Of a stretch of 64,000 nt of DNA, positions 54,174-62,917 are shown one piece after another. Position numbers and translations under genes: made by a program. The stretch comes from Paenibacillus woosongensis (lineage in GTDB: Bacteria; Bacillota; Bacilli; Paenibacillales; Paenibacillaceae). A model generated the notes under the pieces. It saw only the letters and a program-made list of their open reading frames with translations, had not been told where the DNA came from and did no database searches. The DNA lies in contig NZ_WNZW01000001.1 of assembly GCF_009725165.1 (NCBI RefSeq), positions 1,054,001 to 1,118,000 of the forward strand, given 5' to 3'. Within the stretch, counting starts at the first letter, position 1. Every line of letters begins with the position of its first letter.

Positions 54174-56321
54174 GCTGCCGCCGGCCTCCTTGGCTTGATA
54201 CATAGCCAGATCAGCATGCCTGCTAAGCGTTTCGGCGTCTGCCCCATGGTCAGGATATAGAGCGATCCCGATGCTGCCGGAAATATAATACTCTCGCTCT
54301 CCGTCAAAGAAAGGCTCCCTTAACCGCTCCAGCATTGTTTCCGCAATATCCAGGGCCTCTCCTGCATTCTGCACATGAGGTACTACGATTTCAAATTCAT
54401 CCCCGCCGAGACGCCCTATCAAGTCATCTGGTTTCATATGGGAAGCTATCTGCTGTGCTACATACCTAAGCACCCGATCCCCCGCTTGATGGCCGTAGCT
54501 GTCGTTTATGAGCTTGAATCGATCCAAATCCAGAAGGAGAACCGCGAGCCTGCTGTTATTTGCCTTAGCTTCATCCAAGAGCATAGCATATCGTTGCTCG
54601 AAGGCTAACCGATTAGCCAGGCCCGTTAAAGGGTCGCAGTAGGCCAGTTGGCGAATGCGCTCTTCCGTTCTTTTTCTCTCCGTGATATCTTTGACAGAGC
54701 CGACTACGCGGTAGATTTTTCCCGAGCCGTCGAATTGAGCATTCCCGTTAACTTGCATCCATATAAAATGGCCTTTGTGATGGCGGCAGCGAAACTCTAC
54801 CTCAAAGGTAGGCATTTGCTTGCTCAGATGTCGATCAAATTCAGCCCTTGCCTTCTGCAAATCATCGGGATGAATAATCTTTGTCACTGCGTCCAAGGTC
54901 ATTGGAATCTCGTCTTTACCATAACCAAGCACATTGAAGATGCCCCCTTTACTGGTGACTTCGCCAAGTTCCACATCGAGCGTCCAAATTCCGTCATGCG
55001 TTAGACTTGAAATGATCTCCAACTGCTCGGAATAAGATTGGAGTTCGGAATGAATCGCTTCGCGCAGCAATGCTGAGGCAAAAAAGTTAGCCAGTTGAAA
55101 CGTAGTATTGAAAGGCATGAGTTGAACAGGTACATCCCCCAGCCCGACCAGTGCCATACTCCCCAGAACCAGTTCCTCCTGCGCAATCGGAACCAATACC
55201 ATCACATTCTCCTTCCCCAGGAAGGACTGATCCTCCCACACCTCCCGAGGAGGAAATTGGGATGGCGGGACATTCCCCATCGTTCTCTTGCCCTTATTCT
55301 CTTCTAGGTTAAATTGATACACGCGATAAGTATCTTTGAGTTTTGAATCGTCTAAGCCTACTACTCCTCTTCGAAGAGGGGTATGCAAAAGCCATTTCAT
55401 CTCTTTAGTCTCATTATTCTTATAACTTTGCATAAGAACACCGAGATTAAAATTACGGGACATCATGTTGTTCAAGTATTGAATGGTATCCGCAGGATCC
55501 TCTATCGCCAATATATTTATTTCCGCATGGCAGCTGCAGCTATTTCGATAGACAGGCTTTGCCGAAAGCTGTGGCGGAATCTCCGGGGCTTGATCTGTAA
55601 TGGCTTGCACCAGCAATTCCGTTGCTTGGTACCCTAATTCTTCGACCGGTATCCGGAAGGTCGTTAGAGAAGGATTAATCGAGCGGGCCATAGGCACATC
55701 GTCGATCCCGACAACCGCAATCTCTTGAGGCACCTTGATCCCCAGAGTTTTAAAGTGATTGATCAGTTCAATGGCGATGATATCATTTACTGCAATTACG
55801 GCTGAAAACGGAAGCCCCTGTTCTGCCATGGTCACCGCAGTATCGTAAGTATTCATTTGCATCAGGTCAAAAAAGCAATCGAGCTCTTCATCAAGACCAT
55901 TCTTTTGAAGCGCTTCCATGAATCCGCTGTATCTTTCCTTGGCATCGAAAAAACGAGTATCTCCTATATAAGCGATTCGCGTATGTCCATGGCTTAACAA
56001 ATGCTCAACAGCAAAATTCATGATTTCTTTATTGTTGATCGTCACCCTGTAGTCGACATCAACCAGCGTATTGATTCCAACGACCGGTTTGCCCAAATTT
56101 CGCAAATGCTGAACATAGGCATCATCGACAGCATCCATAATAACGATCCACCCATCCACGTAATCTGAAGCACAGCACTCCGAATAATACCGGGCGGACG
56201 TACCGATCACTAATACACACACACCAAGCTCCTTAGCTTTTCGTGAAATACTTGTTAATAGTTTCCCGAAATAGAAACCGTCCAGAACAGGAGTTAATAC
56301 ACCAATTATTTTCTGTGCCAT
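54138..56321 (-). CDS. LacI-type sensor, PAS and GGDEF protein (EAL lost by frameshift)
   Basis: 727 residues from the ATG at 56321 after AGGTGAG. The first 280 residues are a LacI/periplasmic-binding-like fold (IIGVLTPVLDGFYFGKLL, HTRIAYIGDTRF, EIAVVGIDDVPMA) without a DNA-binding domain. A middle segment and a PAS domain follow (about 435-555, ending VVGSVKDITERKR). The GGDEF domain begins at LAYCDPLTGLANR and has the active GGDEFEIVV. The frame stops at TAG just after GGSCQLFVPG, where the linker to EAL should follow; EAL continues in another frame. The protein would be a ligand-sensing c-di-GMP enzyme. Confidence 0.88.
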   Translation of the reverse strand: MAQKIIGVLTPVLDGFYFGKLLTSISRKAKELGVCVLVIGTSARYYSECCASDYVDGWIVIMDAVDDAYVQHLRNLGKPVVGINTLVDVDYRVTINNKEIMNFAVEHLLSHGHTRIAYIGDTRFFDAKERYSGFMEALQKNGLDEELDCFFDLMQMNTYDTAVTMAEQGLPFSAVIAVNDIIAIELINHFKTLGIKVPQEIAVVGIDDVPMARSINPSLTTFRIPVEELGYQATELLVQAITDQAPEIPPQLSAKPVYRNSCSCHAEINILAIEDPADTIQYLNNMMSRNFNLGVLMQSYKNNETKEMKWLLHTPLRRGVVGLDDSKLKDTYRVYQFNLEENKGKRTMGNVPPSQFPPREVWEDQSFLGKENVMVLVPIAQEELVLGSMALVGLGDVPVQLMPFNTTFQLANFFASALLREAIHSELQSYSEQLEIISSLTHDGIWTLDVELGEVTSKGGIFNVLGYGKDEIPMTLDAVTKIIHPDDLQKARAEFDRHLSKQMPTFEVEFRCRHHKGHFIWMQVNGNAQFDGSGKIYRVVGSVKDITERKRTEERIRQLAYCDPLTGLANRLAFEQRYAMLLDEAKANNSRLAVLLLDLDRFKLINDSYGHQAGDRVLRYVAQQIASHMKPDDLIGRLGGDEFEIVVPHVQNAGEALDIAETMLERLREPFFDGEREYYISGSIGIALYPDHGADAETLSRHADLAMYQAKEAGGSCQLFVPGSKNT

Positions 56322-56484
56322 TGTTCTCACCTGCTAGCGTTCAGTATGTGTATTCTCACGTGCTTATGCCTAATTATAGTATATATTTAGACAATGCTGT
56401 CGAAAGAATAATCATATATCTTGCCCCGAGGACGCGTCCTATGCTATGTTTACTGGAAAAATATTTTCGTGGAGGCAGGCGGGC

Positions 56485-56911
56485 ATGAACAAAACGAATC
56501 CAATTTTGTTAGATATACCTGATTGTTTCGAAAGTGAGCGGTTGTTGATCCGGGCTCCCAAACCAGGAGACGGGGCGGCGTTAAACGAAGCCGTTGTGGA
56601 GAGCATCGAACAACTGCGTCCATGGATGCCTTGGGCTCAAGAGGTGCCCACCCCTGAGGACTCGGAGACGGTCATCCGGCGCGCCCACCTGAGCTTTATC
56701 GAACGGTCGGACCTGATGCTGCTTCTTATTCTCAAAGAGACAGGCCAACCGTATCGAGATCCGGTGCGATGCACGCAACACGCAAAGCGCGAATGTGGCA
56801 AAACGTCTGGGCTATACCCTGGAAGGGGTGCTGCGGAATGAGTCTTCTGCCACGGATGGCACTTTAAGCAGCACGATGATTTTCTACAAAATTCGCGGCG
56901 TCGAGTTTTAA
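56485..56911 (+). pseudogene. GNAT acetyltransferase with internal deletion (RimJ/RimL type)
   Basis: Starts at an ATG after GGAGGCAGG and reads normally for about 83 residues (FESERLLIRAPKPGD, then RPWMPWAQ, then ETGQ). After this the acetyl-CoA-binding core is missing, and the frame shifts: the true C-terminal end NVAKRLGYTLEGVLRNE...MIFYKIRGVEF lies in another frame and ends at 56911. The gene has lost about 50 codons and the reading frame. Confidence 0.85.
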
Positions 56912-56943
56912 GCCTGTCTGGCCTATTTGATAAAGCAGCACGC

Positions 56944-56970
56944 AAAAGGAGGGGCAAAGCCCCTCCTTTC
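56944..56970 (+). terminator. Terminator after the broken GNAT gene
   Basis: AAAGGAGGGGC and GCCCCTCCTTT pair around a tiny loop and end in TTTCTT. The next 70 bases hold short repeated words of the type ATCGCA. Confidence 0.85.
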
Positions 56971-57044
56971 TTAGCAATGGTAATCGTATCGCGGATCATC
57001 GCAAATCATTGCATATTATCGCAGACCATCGCAGCCCCCATTCG

Positions 57045-58271
57045 CTAATCCTTGTAGGGGTCGAATTCGTCCGCTCCCGCCATGCATACGCCAATCGGCT
57101 TAAGTACGTTCAGTACCTCAAGCGTGTCGCTGTGCGCATCCAGAACCTCCTGCAGCCTGCGGTAGACGAATGGACTCTCGTCCGTATCCGCTCCGCGCAG
57201 CTCTACCCCGAATTCGCGGACGGCATCCATCATCTGCTTTGGGGTGATCTGTCCGCCGCTGCGGGTGCGTGTCTTCCAGTTCATTTTGCCCGCCGCTTGA
57301 GTCCGGCTCATAATGCGTCCTGCTCCATGTACCGTGCTGTAATAAGCATCCTTGTTCTCTTCTGTGTCCTTCCCCCGGACGATGACGGAGATATCGCCCA
57401 TGCTCCCGCCGATAAAGCCAAGCTGGCCTGGAGCCGACGGCGTTGCTCCTTTGCGGACGACAACGACTTCCCTCCCGTTATGCGTTTCTTTCCAAGCATA
57501 GTTATGATGATTATGCACTTCAAAGTCCGCTTCGGCTCCGAGAATGGACAGCACCTCCCGAATCACGTAGTCCCGGCCTGCATATGCATAACGTCCAGCA
57601 AGCTTCATCGCCCGGTAGTACATGTCGCCAACCTCGCTATCTAAATCCAGCAATAGCGGCGGCTGATCCATCGATTCGCCCGGCGCCTTGTCGGTAAATT
57701 GTCTGCCCGCCGCGAGATTCAGGAATCCGCTGGCCGTTTTATGGCCGAAGCCCCGGCTCCCGAAATGGTTTCCAATCCACAACCGTCCCGTTTCCGGCTC
57801 CTCGAACAGGTCGACATAATGATTGCCGCTGCCTACCGTGCCGAGCTGGTTGCGGGCTAACGCTTTTAGCTTGTCATGCTCCTGCTGGCCGAATGCCCGG
57901 AATACATTCCAATCCGGATCGTTGAATAACTCGTGATCCACCCTGTCATTGTTAACGCGGCCGATCCCAAACGATATGTTTCTCGCAATTTCGTCCATGA
58001 TCTTCCCTAGTCCTTGCCGGACATCCCGTACGTACAGATTCGTGCGCACTGCCTTGTTTCCGCAGCCAATATCGTATCCAACGCCAGACGGCGAGATTTG
58101 TCCTTCATATACGACAACACCGCCAATCGGCTGGCTATAGCCTTTATGATGATCTGCCATCAGCAGGGACTGCACGACATTCCCCGTCTTCGCGCACATT
58201 TTGGCCTGAGCTACCGCTCCCTCGTCCGGCTTGCCCCAGACGCGGACGCCATCGATGTTCTGATATGCCAT
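57045..58271 (-). CDS. rtcB: RtcB-type RNA ligase
   Basis: 408 residues from the ATG at 58271, with GAGGAGAG upstream. Family hallmarks are present: QSLLMADHHKGYSQPIGGV, SGVGYDIGCGN (metal-binding Asp and Cys), the metal His cluster HNHHNYAW, and VHGAGRIMSR, with the His that carries GMP. RtcB joins 2',3'-cyclic-phosphate and 5'-OH RNA ends, repairing cleaved tRNA or other RNA. It lies 46 bases after the RlaP gene in the same direction. Confidence 0.96.
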   Translation of the reverse strand: MAYQNIDGVRVWGKPDEGAVAQAKMCAKTGNVVQSLLMADHHKGYSQPIGGVVVYEGQISPSGVGYDIGCGNKAVRTNLYVRDVRQGLGKIMDEIARNISFGIGRVNNDRVDHELFNDPDWNVFRAFGQQEHDKLKALARNQLGTVGSGNHYVDLFEEPETGRLWIGNHFGSRGFGHKTASGFLNLAAGRQFTDKAPGESMDQPPLLLDLDSEVGDMYYRAMKLAGRYAYAGRDYVIREVLSILGAEADFEVHNHHNYAWKETHNGREVVVVRKGATPSAPGQLGFIGGSMGDISVIVRGKDTEENKDAYYSTVHGAGRIMSRTQAAGKMNWKTRTRSGGQITPKQMMDAVREFGVELRGADTDESPFVYRRLQEVLDAHSDTLEVLNVLKPIGVCMAGADEFDPYKD

Positions 58272-58317
58272 GATGTTCTCTCCTCTATTCCATACTTCCA
58301 TGATTTCTTCCTGCTGC

Positions 58318-59100
58318 CTATTTCCAGGTTTCCTTTAACAATTTCCGGAACAGCTCGTCAAGCCGGGTGTTCTGCCCGTCTGCGGAGGATGGCATGCCTT
58401 TGGCAACTTCCTTGTAATATTGTATCTTCTCATCCAAAAACGCGTTGATCGGACCGATTTGCGGCTCATAGTCCATTTCTTCGCCAGCCTTTTTTCGAAT
58501 CAGCAGACTGTCGACGGCCGCCTTCAACTCGCTTTTCGCCGGCAATAACTCATCCGTAAGCGCCGTGAATTCGATCGGCGGCATCGTACCGTATTTCTCA
58601 ATCCACTCACAGGCCAGCACCGGCCGAAGCACATAAAAATACTTCTTGATCTTCACTTGTTCTCCCTGCAAATACTCGCGATAGTTCCCCTCCGCCATAT
58701 GCAAATAGTGATACATGCAGGCCTTAGGCGAGAAGGTTAGCGCTGATAGCTCACGGATTTGCTCTGCCGCCAAACCATCCTCCATATATACAATGGGCGA
58801 TTGCAGCCATTCCAGCAAGGGCGGATTCGATTTACGGAACAAGTTCAGAGCTTTTTTCAGATCCCAGCCGTTAATGTCGAGCAGATCGCTGATCGGGCGC
58901 TCGATGACATCCCTTTTTTCAAAAATTGATAAATACCAGTCCAACGGTCTGACATATATGAATCTTACATCATAATCGCTGTCCTTTGAAGGAAATCCCC
59001 ACGCCCGGCTCCCCGATTCACAGGCATATATAATCCGAACCTGCTCCTCTTGCTCGATTTGCCGTAATTGCGCCAATATTTGCTGCCTCTGCTCAGACAT
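58318..59100 (-). CDS. RlaP-like nucleotidyltransferase (RNA-repair associated, PF10127 type)
   Basis: 260 residues from the ATG at 59100, eight bases after GGAAGGAG; a TTG upstream is not supported. A polymerase-beta-type nucleotidyltransferase motif is seen in ESGSRAWGFPSKDSDYDVRF (GS plus D-x-D). The rest is helical, with the family words RKSNPPLLEWLQSPIVY. The RlaP family (formerly YcgL/DUF) often accompanies rtcB and is thought to modify RNA ends. The tight gene order here supports that. Confidence 0.9.
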   Translation of the reverse strand: MSEQRQQILAQLRQIEQEEQVRIIYACESGSRAWGFPSKDSDYDVRFIYVRPLDWYLSIFEKRDVIERPISDLLDINGWDLKKALNLFRKSNPPLLEWLQSPIVYMEDGLAAEQIRELSALTFSPKACMYHYLHMAEGNYREYLQGEQVKIKKYFYVLRPVLACEWIEKYGTMPPIEFTALTDELLPAKSELKAAVDSLLIRKKAGEEMDYEPQIGPINAFLDEKIQYYKEVAKGMPSSADGQNTRLDELFRKLLKETWK

Positions 59101-59330
59101 TTGTTTCTCTCCTTCCAAACCTATTCTTATATTCGGATCCCAAAATTCGTTCTGTAAGCAGGCCGTTTACCTCTGCGACCCGCCCCCCACACTCCATACT
59201 CCTAGCATGCCTGAAATCAGGGCGGATGAACATGGCGGAAGTATTACAAGCCTTAATGAACTGTAGATTTTCCACCCTTCCTGTTACAATAATATTTGCA
59301 CATCATTGGGAAAAAGGGGAATTAACGGCG

Positions 59331-60641
59331 ATGGCCAAAGAAAGCTTTGATAAAGAAATCCAGTTTTTACGCATGCTGGCGCTCACCAGCGGGGCCTACA
59401 GCAGGCAGCAATTCGCGGAGCGGCTAGGCATCTCCGTACATACCTTCGATAAGACGCTGCGGCGGCTGAAGGAAATCGTCAACTCGATATATGAGCAGCT
59501 GCCACAGGAGCAGGGGAAGGAATTCGCAGAGGCGATCCGCTTCAACTATTACGAATCCAGCGACCCGATGCTGCTCTTCCTCTTTCGAGCCAAATCCCTG
59601 AAAGAATCTGAATCGCACAGGATTTCGCTGCTGCTGGCCGCTTTGAACGACCAAGCCTTAACCACGATGGAGCTGATGGACGTTTGCTGCAGCGGGCTCG
59701 ATCCTAAGCTGCCCTTGCCTGACGAGAAAACGGTCCGTTCTGATTTAAAGTACCTGGAAGAGGTTGGCGTCATCCGCAAGGAGAACGCAGCGCGCCCCTA
59801 CCGCTACCGCCTCCATAACGATCTGGTTCAATCCCTGTCGGAGGAGGAGCTCTGCGATTTATACGACTTCGTCGATGTGATGGCCAACACGCAGGTACCC
59901 TCGGTTCAAGGTTATCTGCTGCGCGATGGGTTAAAAAAGCATCTGCAGCGAAACTATGCCGGGAAATATGCGATCGAGCCGTTCTTATATAAATATCATT
60001 TTTACTCGCGAATTCTGGACGAGGCCCATTTGTTCACCTTGCTCAGCGCCATACGCAGCCGCCGCAAGGTGCAGTTCCTGTATTTCTCGCCAAAAGCGGA
60101 GAAAAGCTATACCTCCCGGAACACGAACCCGCTGTTCGAACGGGAGTCGAAAGGCAGCCTGGTGCAGACCCTTCCGCTCAAGGTGGTCTACGACCATCAA
60201 TACGGCCGGTGGTATATGCTGTCAAGCAGCAGGGACGGCATCCGTAAATACCGGATGGAAGGCATAACGCAAATCGAAGAGACGGCAGCCGTCTGCCCGG
60301 ATGTCTTTGAGGCCAAACGAACTGAATTGGAGGACAAACTCCGGCATAGCTGGCTAATTGACACCGGCCGTCCTGTAAAGGTGCGGGCCCGCTTCTTCAA
60401 TCCGGGAAGCTTTGAACCAAATTTCGTGAAGGAACGCGTACTGCTGCAGGGACAGTGGGGTGAGATCACGGAGGAAGACGAGCACTCTTTTATTTATGAA
60501 ATTACGGTCAACGGGACGACAGAGATCAAGCCATGGCTTCGCAGCTTCGGGTCGAGCTGCGAAATTCTCGAACCCGCCTATTTCCGGCAGCAAATGATTG
60601 ACGAGTGGAAGGAGATTCAGGCGTACTATGCATCTGTTTGA
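59331..60641 (+). CDS. WYL-domain transcriptional regulator 1
   Basis: 436 residues from the ATG at 59331 (AAGGGG upstream; earlier starts lack a site). Two helix-turn-helix segments lie near 20-45 (SRQQFAERLGISVHTFDKTL) and 130-160, then a WYL domain with KVQFLYFSPKAEKSY and GRWYMLSS, and a WCX end (KVRARFF). WYL proteins sense nucleic-acid or nucleotide ligands. It is divergent from the RlaP-RtcB pair and probably controls it. Confidence 0.88.
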   Translation: MAKESFDKEIQFLRMLALTSGAYSRQQFAERLGISVHTFDKTLRRLKEIVNSIYEQLPQEQGKEFAEAIRFNYYESSDPMLLFLFRAKSLKESESHRISLLLAALNDQALTTMELMDVCCSGLDPKLPLPDEKTVRSDLKYLEEVGVIRKENAARPYRYRLHNDLVQSLSEEELCDLYDFVDVMANTQVPSVQGYLLRDGLKKHLQRNYAGKYAIEPFLYKYHFYSRILDEAHLFTLLSAIRSRRKVQFLYFSPKAEKSYTSRNTNPLFERESKGSLVQTLPLKVVYDHQYGRWYMLSSSRDGIRKYRMEGITQIEETAAVCPDVFEAKRTELEDKLRHSWLIDTGRPVKVRARFFNPGSFEPNFVKERVLLQGQWGEITEEDEHSFIYEITVNGTTEIKPWLRSFGSSCEILEPAYFRQQMIDEWKEIQAYYASV

Positions 60642-61440
60642 GAAAATTTTCAATTACCAGATTATTTCCCGGCTCGAAGACTCCGGTACATTTATGATTA
60701 CCTCGCACGAACGATCTTGGCTTAAGACGATGCTCCAGCATCCTGCAGCGGCAGATGCCTTCACTCCCGTGACAATGGAGAAGCTGCTTACCCTGCTTGA
60801 GCAGGACGTCTGCATGGATATCTCCGAGCATCTCACCCACAAAGCCCGCAGCCTGGAAAAGCAAGTGTATCACCCGCTCCTGCGTCCTTTCCGCCAATAT
60901 ATTACGCAGCGGAGCGGAATTCGTATCAGCTACGAGCTAAAGAACGGACGCACGCGAACGGAGCATTACGGATTCCCCTATAAACTCGAGTACTCCATGG
61001 TCAAAAGAGAGTGGTACCTGCTCTGGTATCATCAAAGACAACGCGCGTTTATGAGCACGAGGCTGAGCAAAATCATGACGGCAGCGCCCGTGCCGATCGA
61101 ATCTGCAAAGGCCGACAGCATCCTGGAGTACATTCGCCAAACGCTGGAATCGCGCAAATCCGAGGCCGTCATTCAAATCGTGCGCAAATATAACAGCGAA
61201 TTGTCGCGCATCCTTTACGCCTTCTCCTGCTTTGAGAAGGACGTTCATTATGATGCCGGGACCGACACCTACCACGTCAGAGTTTGCGTACTCGGCGACG
61301 AGGCGGAGTATTTGCTCTCCAAAATTCGTTTTCTCGGCAAGAGGGTGATGGTGGTTGAAGGAGATTACTTGAAAAAACGCATGCTGGAGTCGTCGGCAAA
61401 GGCGTTAGAGAGGTATGGTGTTGTAAGCGAAAATAAATAA
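60628..61440 (+). CDS. WYL-domain protein 2
   Basis: 270 residues from the ATG at 60628, overlapping the stop of WYL protein 1 by 14 bases. GGAAGGAG lies upstream. The WYL core reads GIRISYELKNGRTR and REWYLLWYHQRQRAFM; no clear helix-turn-helix is present, so it may work as a partner of the first protein. Paired WYL genes of this type occur next to RNA-repair genes. Confidence 0.85.
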   Translation: MHLFEKIFNYQIISRLEDSGTFMITSHERSWLKTMLQHPAAADAFTPVTMEKLLTLLEQDVCMDISEHLTHKARSLEKQVYHPLLRPFRQYITQRSGIRISYELKNGRTRTEHYGFPYKLEYSMVKREWYLLWYHQRQRAFMSTRLSKIMTAAPVPIESAKADSILEYIRQTLESRKSEAVIQIVRKYNSELSRILYAFSCFEKDVHYDAGTDTYHVRVCVLGDEAEYLLSKIRFLGKRVMVVEGDYLKKRMLESSAKALERYGVVSENK

Positions 61441-61462
61441 CATCTTCGGGCCACTGTTGTCC

Positions 61463-61500
61463 GCCACTTGTTATAATTTCCCGACGAGGTAACAAGTGGC
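61463..61500. terminator. Perfect 11-base inverted repeat after the WYL genes
   Basis: GCCACTTGTTA at 61463-61473 pairs with TAACAAGTGGC at 61490-61500. No T run follows; it may be a weak terminator or an RNA 3-prime structure. Confidence 0.5.
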
Positions 61501-61555
61501 TCCCAAGGGGGGCACAAACTTCCTCCGGTTCGTTATTCCCTAACATCTTCATAGA

Positions 61556-61680
61556 TTACTTTATTAAATTCAATAACTCTTTGATGATATCTGGGTAAGC
61601 TAATGTTGCTGTTCCTTTTGCGTCTTGTCCACCGCTCCTCCAATGAACTACTTCATCAATCGACAATGTTTCACGATCTC
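61556..61680 (-). pseudogene. C-terminal gene remnant of unknown family
   Basis: The minus strand reads ETLSIDEVVHWRSGGQDAKG followed by about 20 further residues ending ELLNLIK and a TAA. The residue pattern looks protein-like, but an in-frame stop lies just upstream, and no start is present. It is the tail of a lost gene; I cannot name the family with confidence. Confidence 0.5.
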
Positions 61681-61762
61681 ATTCAAGCGACAGTTAGTTT
61701 AGAATCTCCCGCGTTAATCCCAACTCTGCGCAGCACTGCTTATACTTTCAGACGTTAGCAGG

Positions 61763-62491
61763 TTAGCGCTCCTCTTCATCCAAAATGAAAGCCATGATGT
61801 TCTCCACGGCCTGCCGCTGCTGTTCCTCACGCGTGATCGACGCTGTACCGTCTCCGTCCTGCTCCCCGTAGTTGCCGAAGTAGGCATGGTTTCCTCCCTC
61901 GATGACATGCTGGGTTGGAATGTCTTCCAGTTTGGCCGTATTCAGGATCATATCCTCACTGCCATATATAGCGAGCGTCGGAAGCCCGGTAGAGCCTACG
62001 GGATAAGCGCCGAGCAGTATCATCCCTTCCAATCTGCCGCCATTCTTGCCGGCGTAACTGCTCGCCATCGCCCCGCCCAAGGAATGCCCGCCGATATACC
62101 AGTGCTTCATTTCTGGAAGCTGCCCGAAAACGCGATCCGCGGCATTCATGTCAAATACCGCTAGATTAAAGGGCATTTGCAGTAGTATGCAGGTTATCCC
62201 TTGCTGAGACAACTGTTTTAACAGCGGGGCGTAGGCGGCTGCCTCTACCTTGCCTCCGGGGTAGAAGATCAGGGCTGTGTCGCTGGCCTGCTGCTCTGGG
62301 TAGAAGATCCACATCTTATCCTTGCTAACGATGCTGTTCTCTTCGCTAACCATAGCTTCAACAGCCGCTTCATCCGCCCGATAGTAATCGAGTGAATAGA
62401 TGTAAAAGGCCCCTGCGGCAAGGAGCAACGATGCGAAGACGATGATTGCCGCGATCTTGAGCCGTTTTTTCGCTTTAGGTAGCATGGGCAT
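61763..62491 (-). CDS. Membrane-anchored alpha/beta hydrolase
   Basis: 242 residues. An N-terminal transmembrane helix (IAAIIVFASLLLAAGAFYIY) precedes an alpha/beta-hydrolase with nucleophile elbow GGHSLGG (Ser near 136), acid in YGSEDMIL and the final His in GGNHAYFG, so the triad is complete. The catalytic domain should face the outside. It is the family of small dienelactone-hydrolase-like proteins found in Bacillales. Strong ribosome site GAAGGAGGGGG. Confidence 0.9.
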   Translation of the reverse strand: MPMLPKAKKRLKIAAIIVFASLLLAAGAFYIYSLDYYRADEAAVEAMVSEENSIVSKDKMWIFYPEQQASDTALIFYPGGKVEAAAYAPLLKQLSQQGITCILLQMPFNLAVFDMNAADRVFGQLPEMKHWYIGGHSLGGAMASSYAGKNGGRLEGMILLGAYPVGSTGLPTLAIYGSEDMILNTAKLEDIPTQHVIEGGNHAYFGNYGEQDGDGTASITREEQQRQAVENIMAFILDEEER

Positions 62492-62615
62492 GGTTAACCC
62501 CCTCCTTCAAAATATGGAAAACTCCTCATAATCGGCTCAGCCCATTCATTGAACTGGTGTCTTTCCTTCCAATAAATTTAACGCTAGATGGCCAGGATCA
62601 GGCAACTGATAAGAC

Positions 62616-62800
62616 AACTAGATGTATTTCCTGCAGTTAGTTCATCGCTTTTGGCCGTGTTAGAAGGAACTAACTGCAAAACCTACATTTAATTTTAAGC
62701 TATTTCCACGAATTCGCTCCATCCAGACAAACTAACTGCATGTTTTACATCTAGTGTATGGTTTTTTGATAAAACAGCCTAACTAGATGTATAAAATACA
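62616..62800 (-). repeat. 185-bp interspersed repeat, copy B
   Basis: The reverse complement of the repeat at 42981-43165. It fills most of the space between the hydrolase and the diguanylate cyclase. The arms TAACTAGATGTAT near each end may mark the borders of the unit. Confidence 0.85.
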
Positions 62801-62917
62801 ATTAGTTTCATAAATGACTAGTAAAACTAAGGGATGGATAATAGCCGTATTTTATCGGGGAGACTCCATACTTAAAGGGGCAAGCCGTGATCGCAGCAGA
62901 TGGCATTCGCCTCTCCG

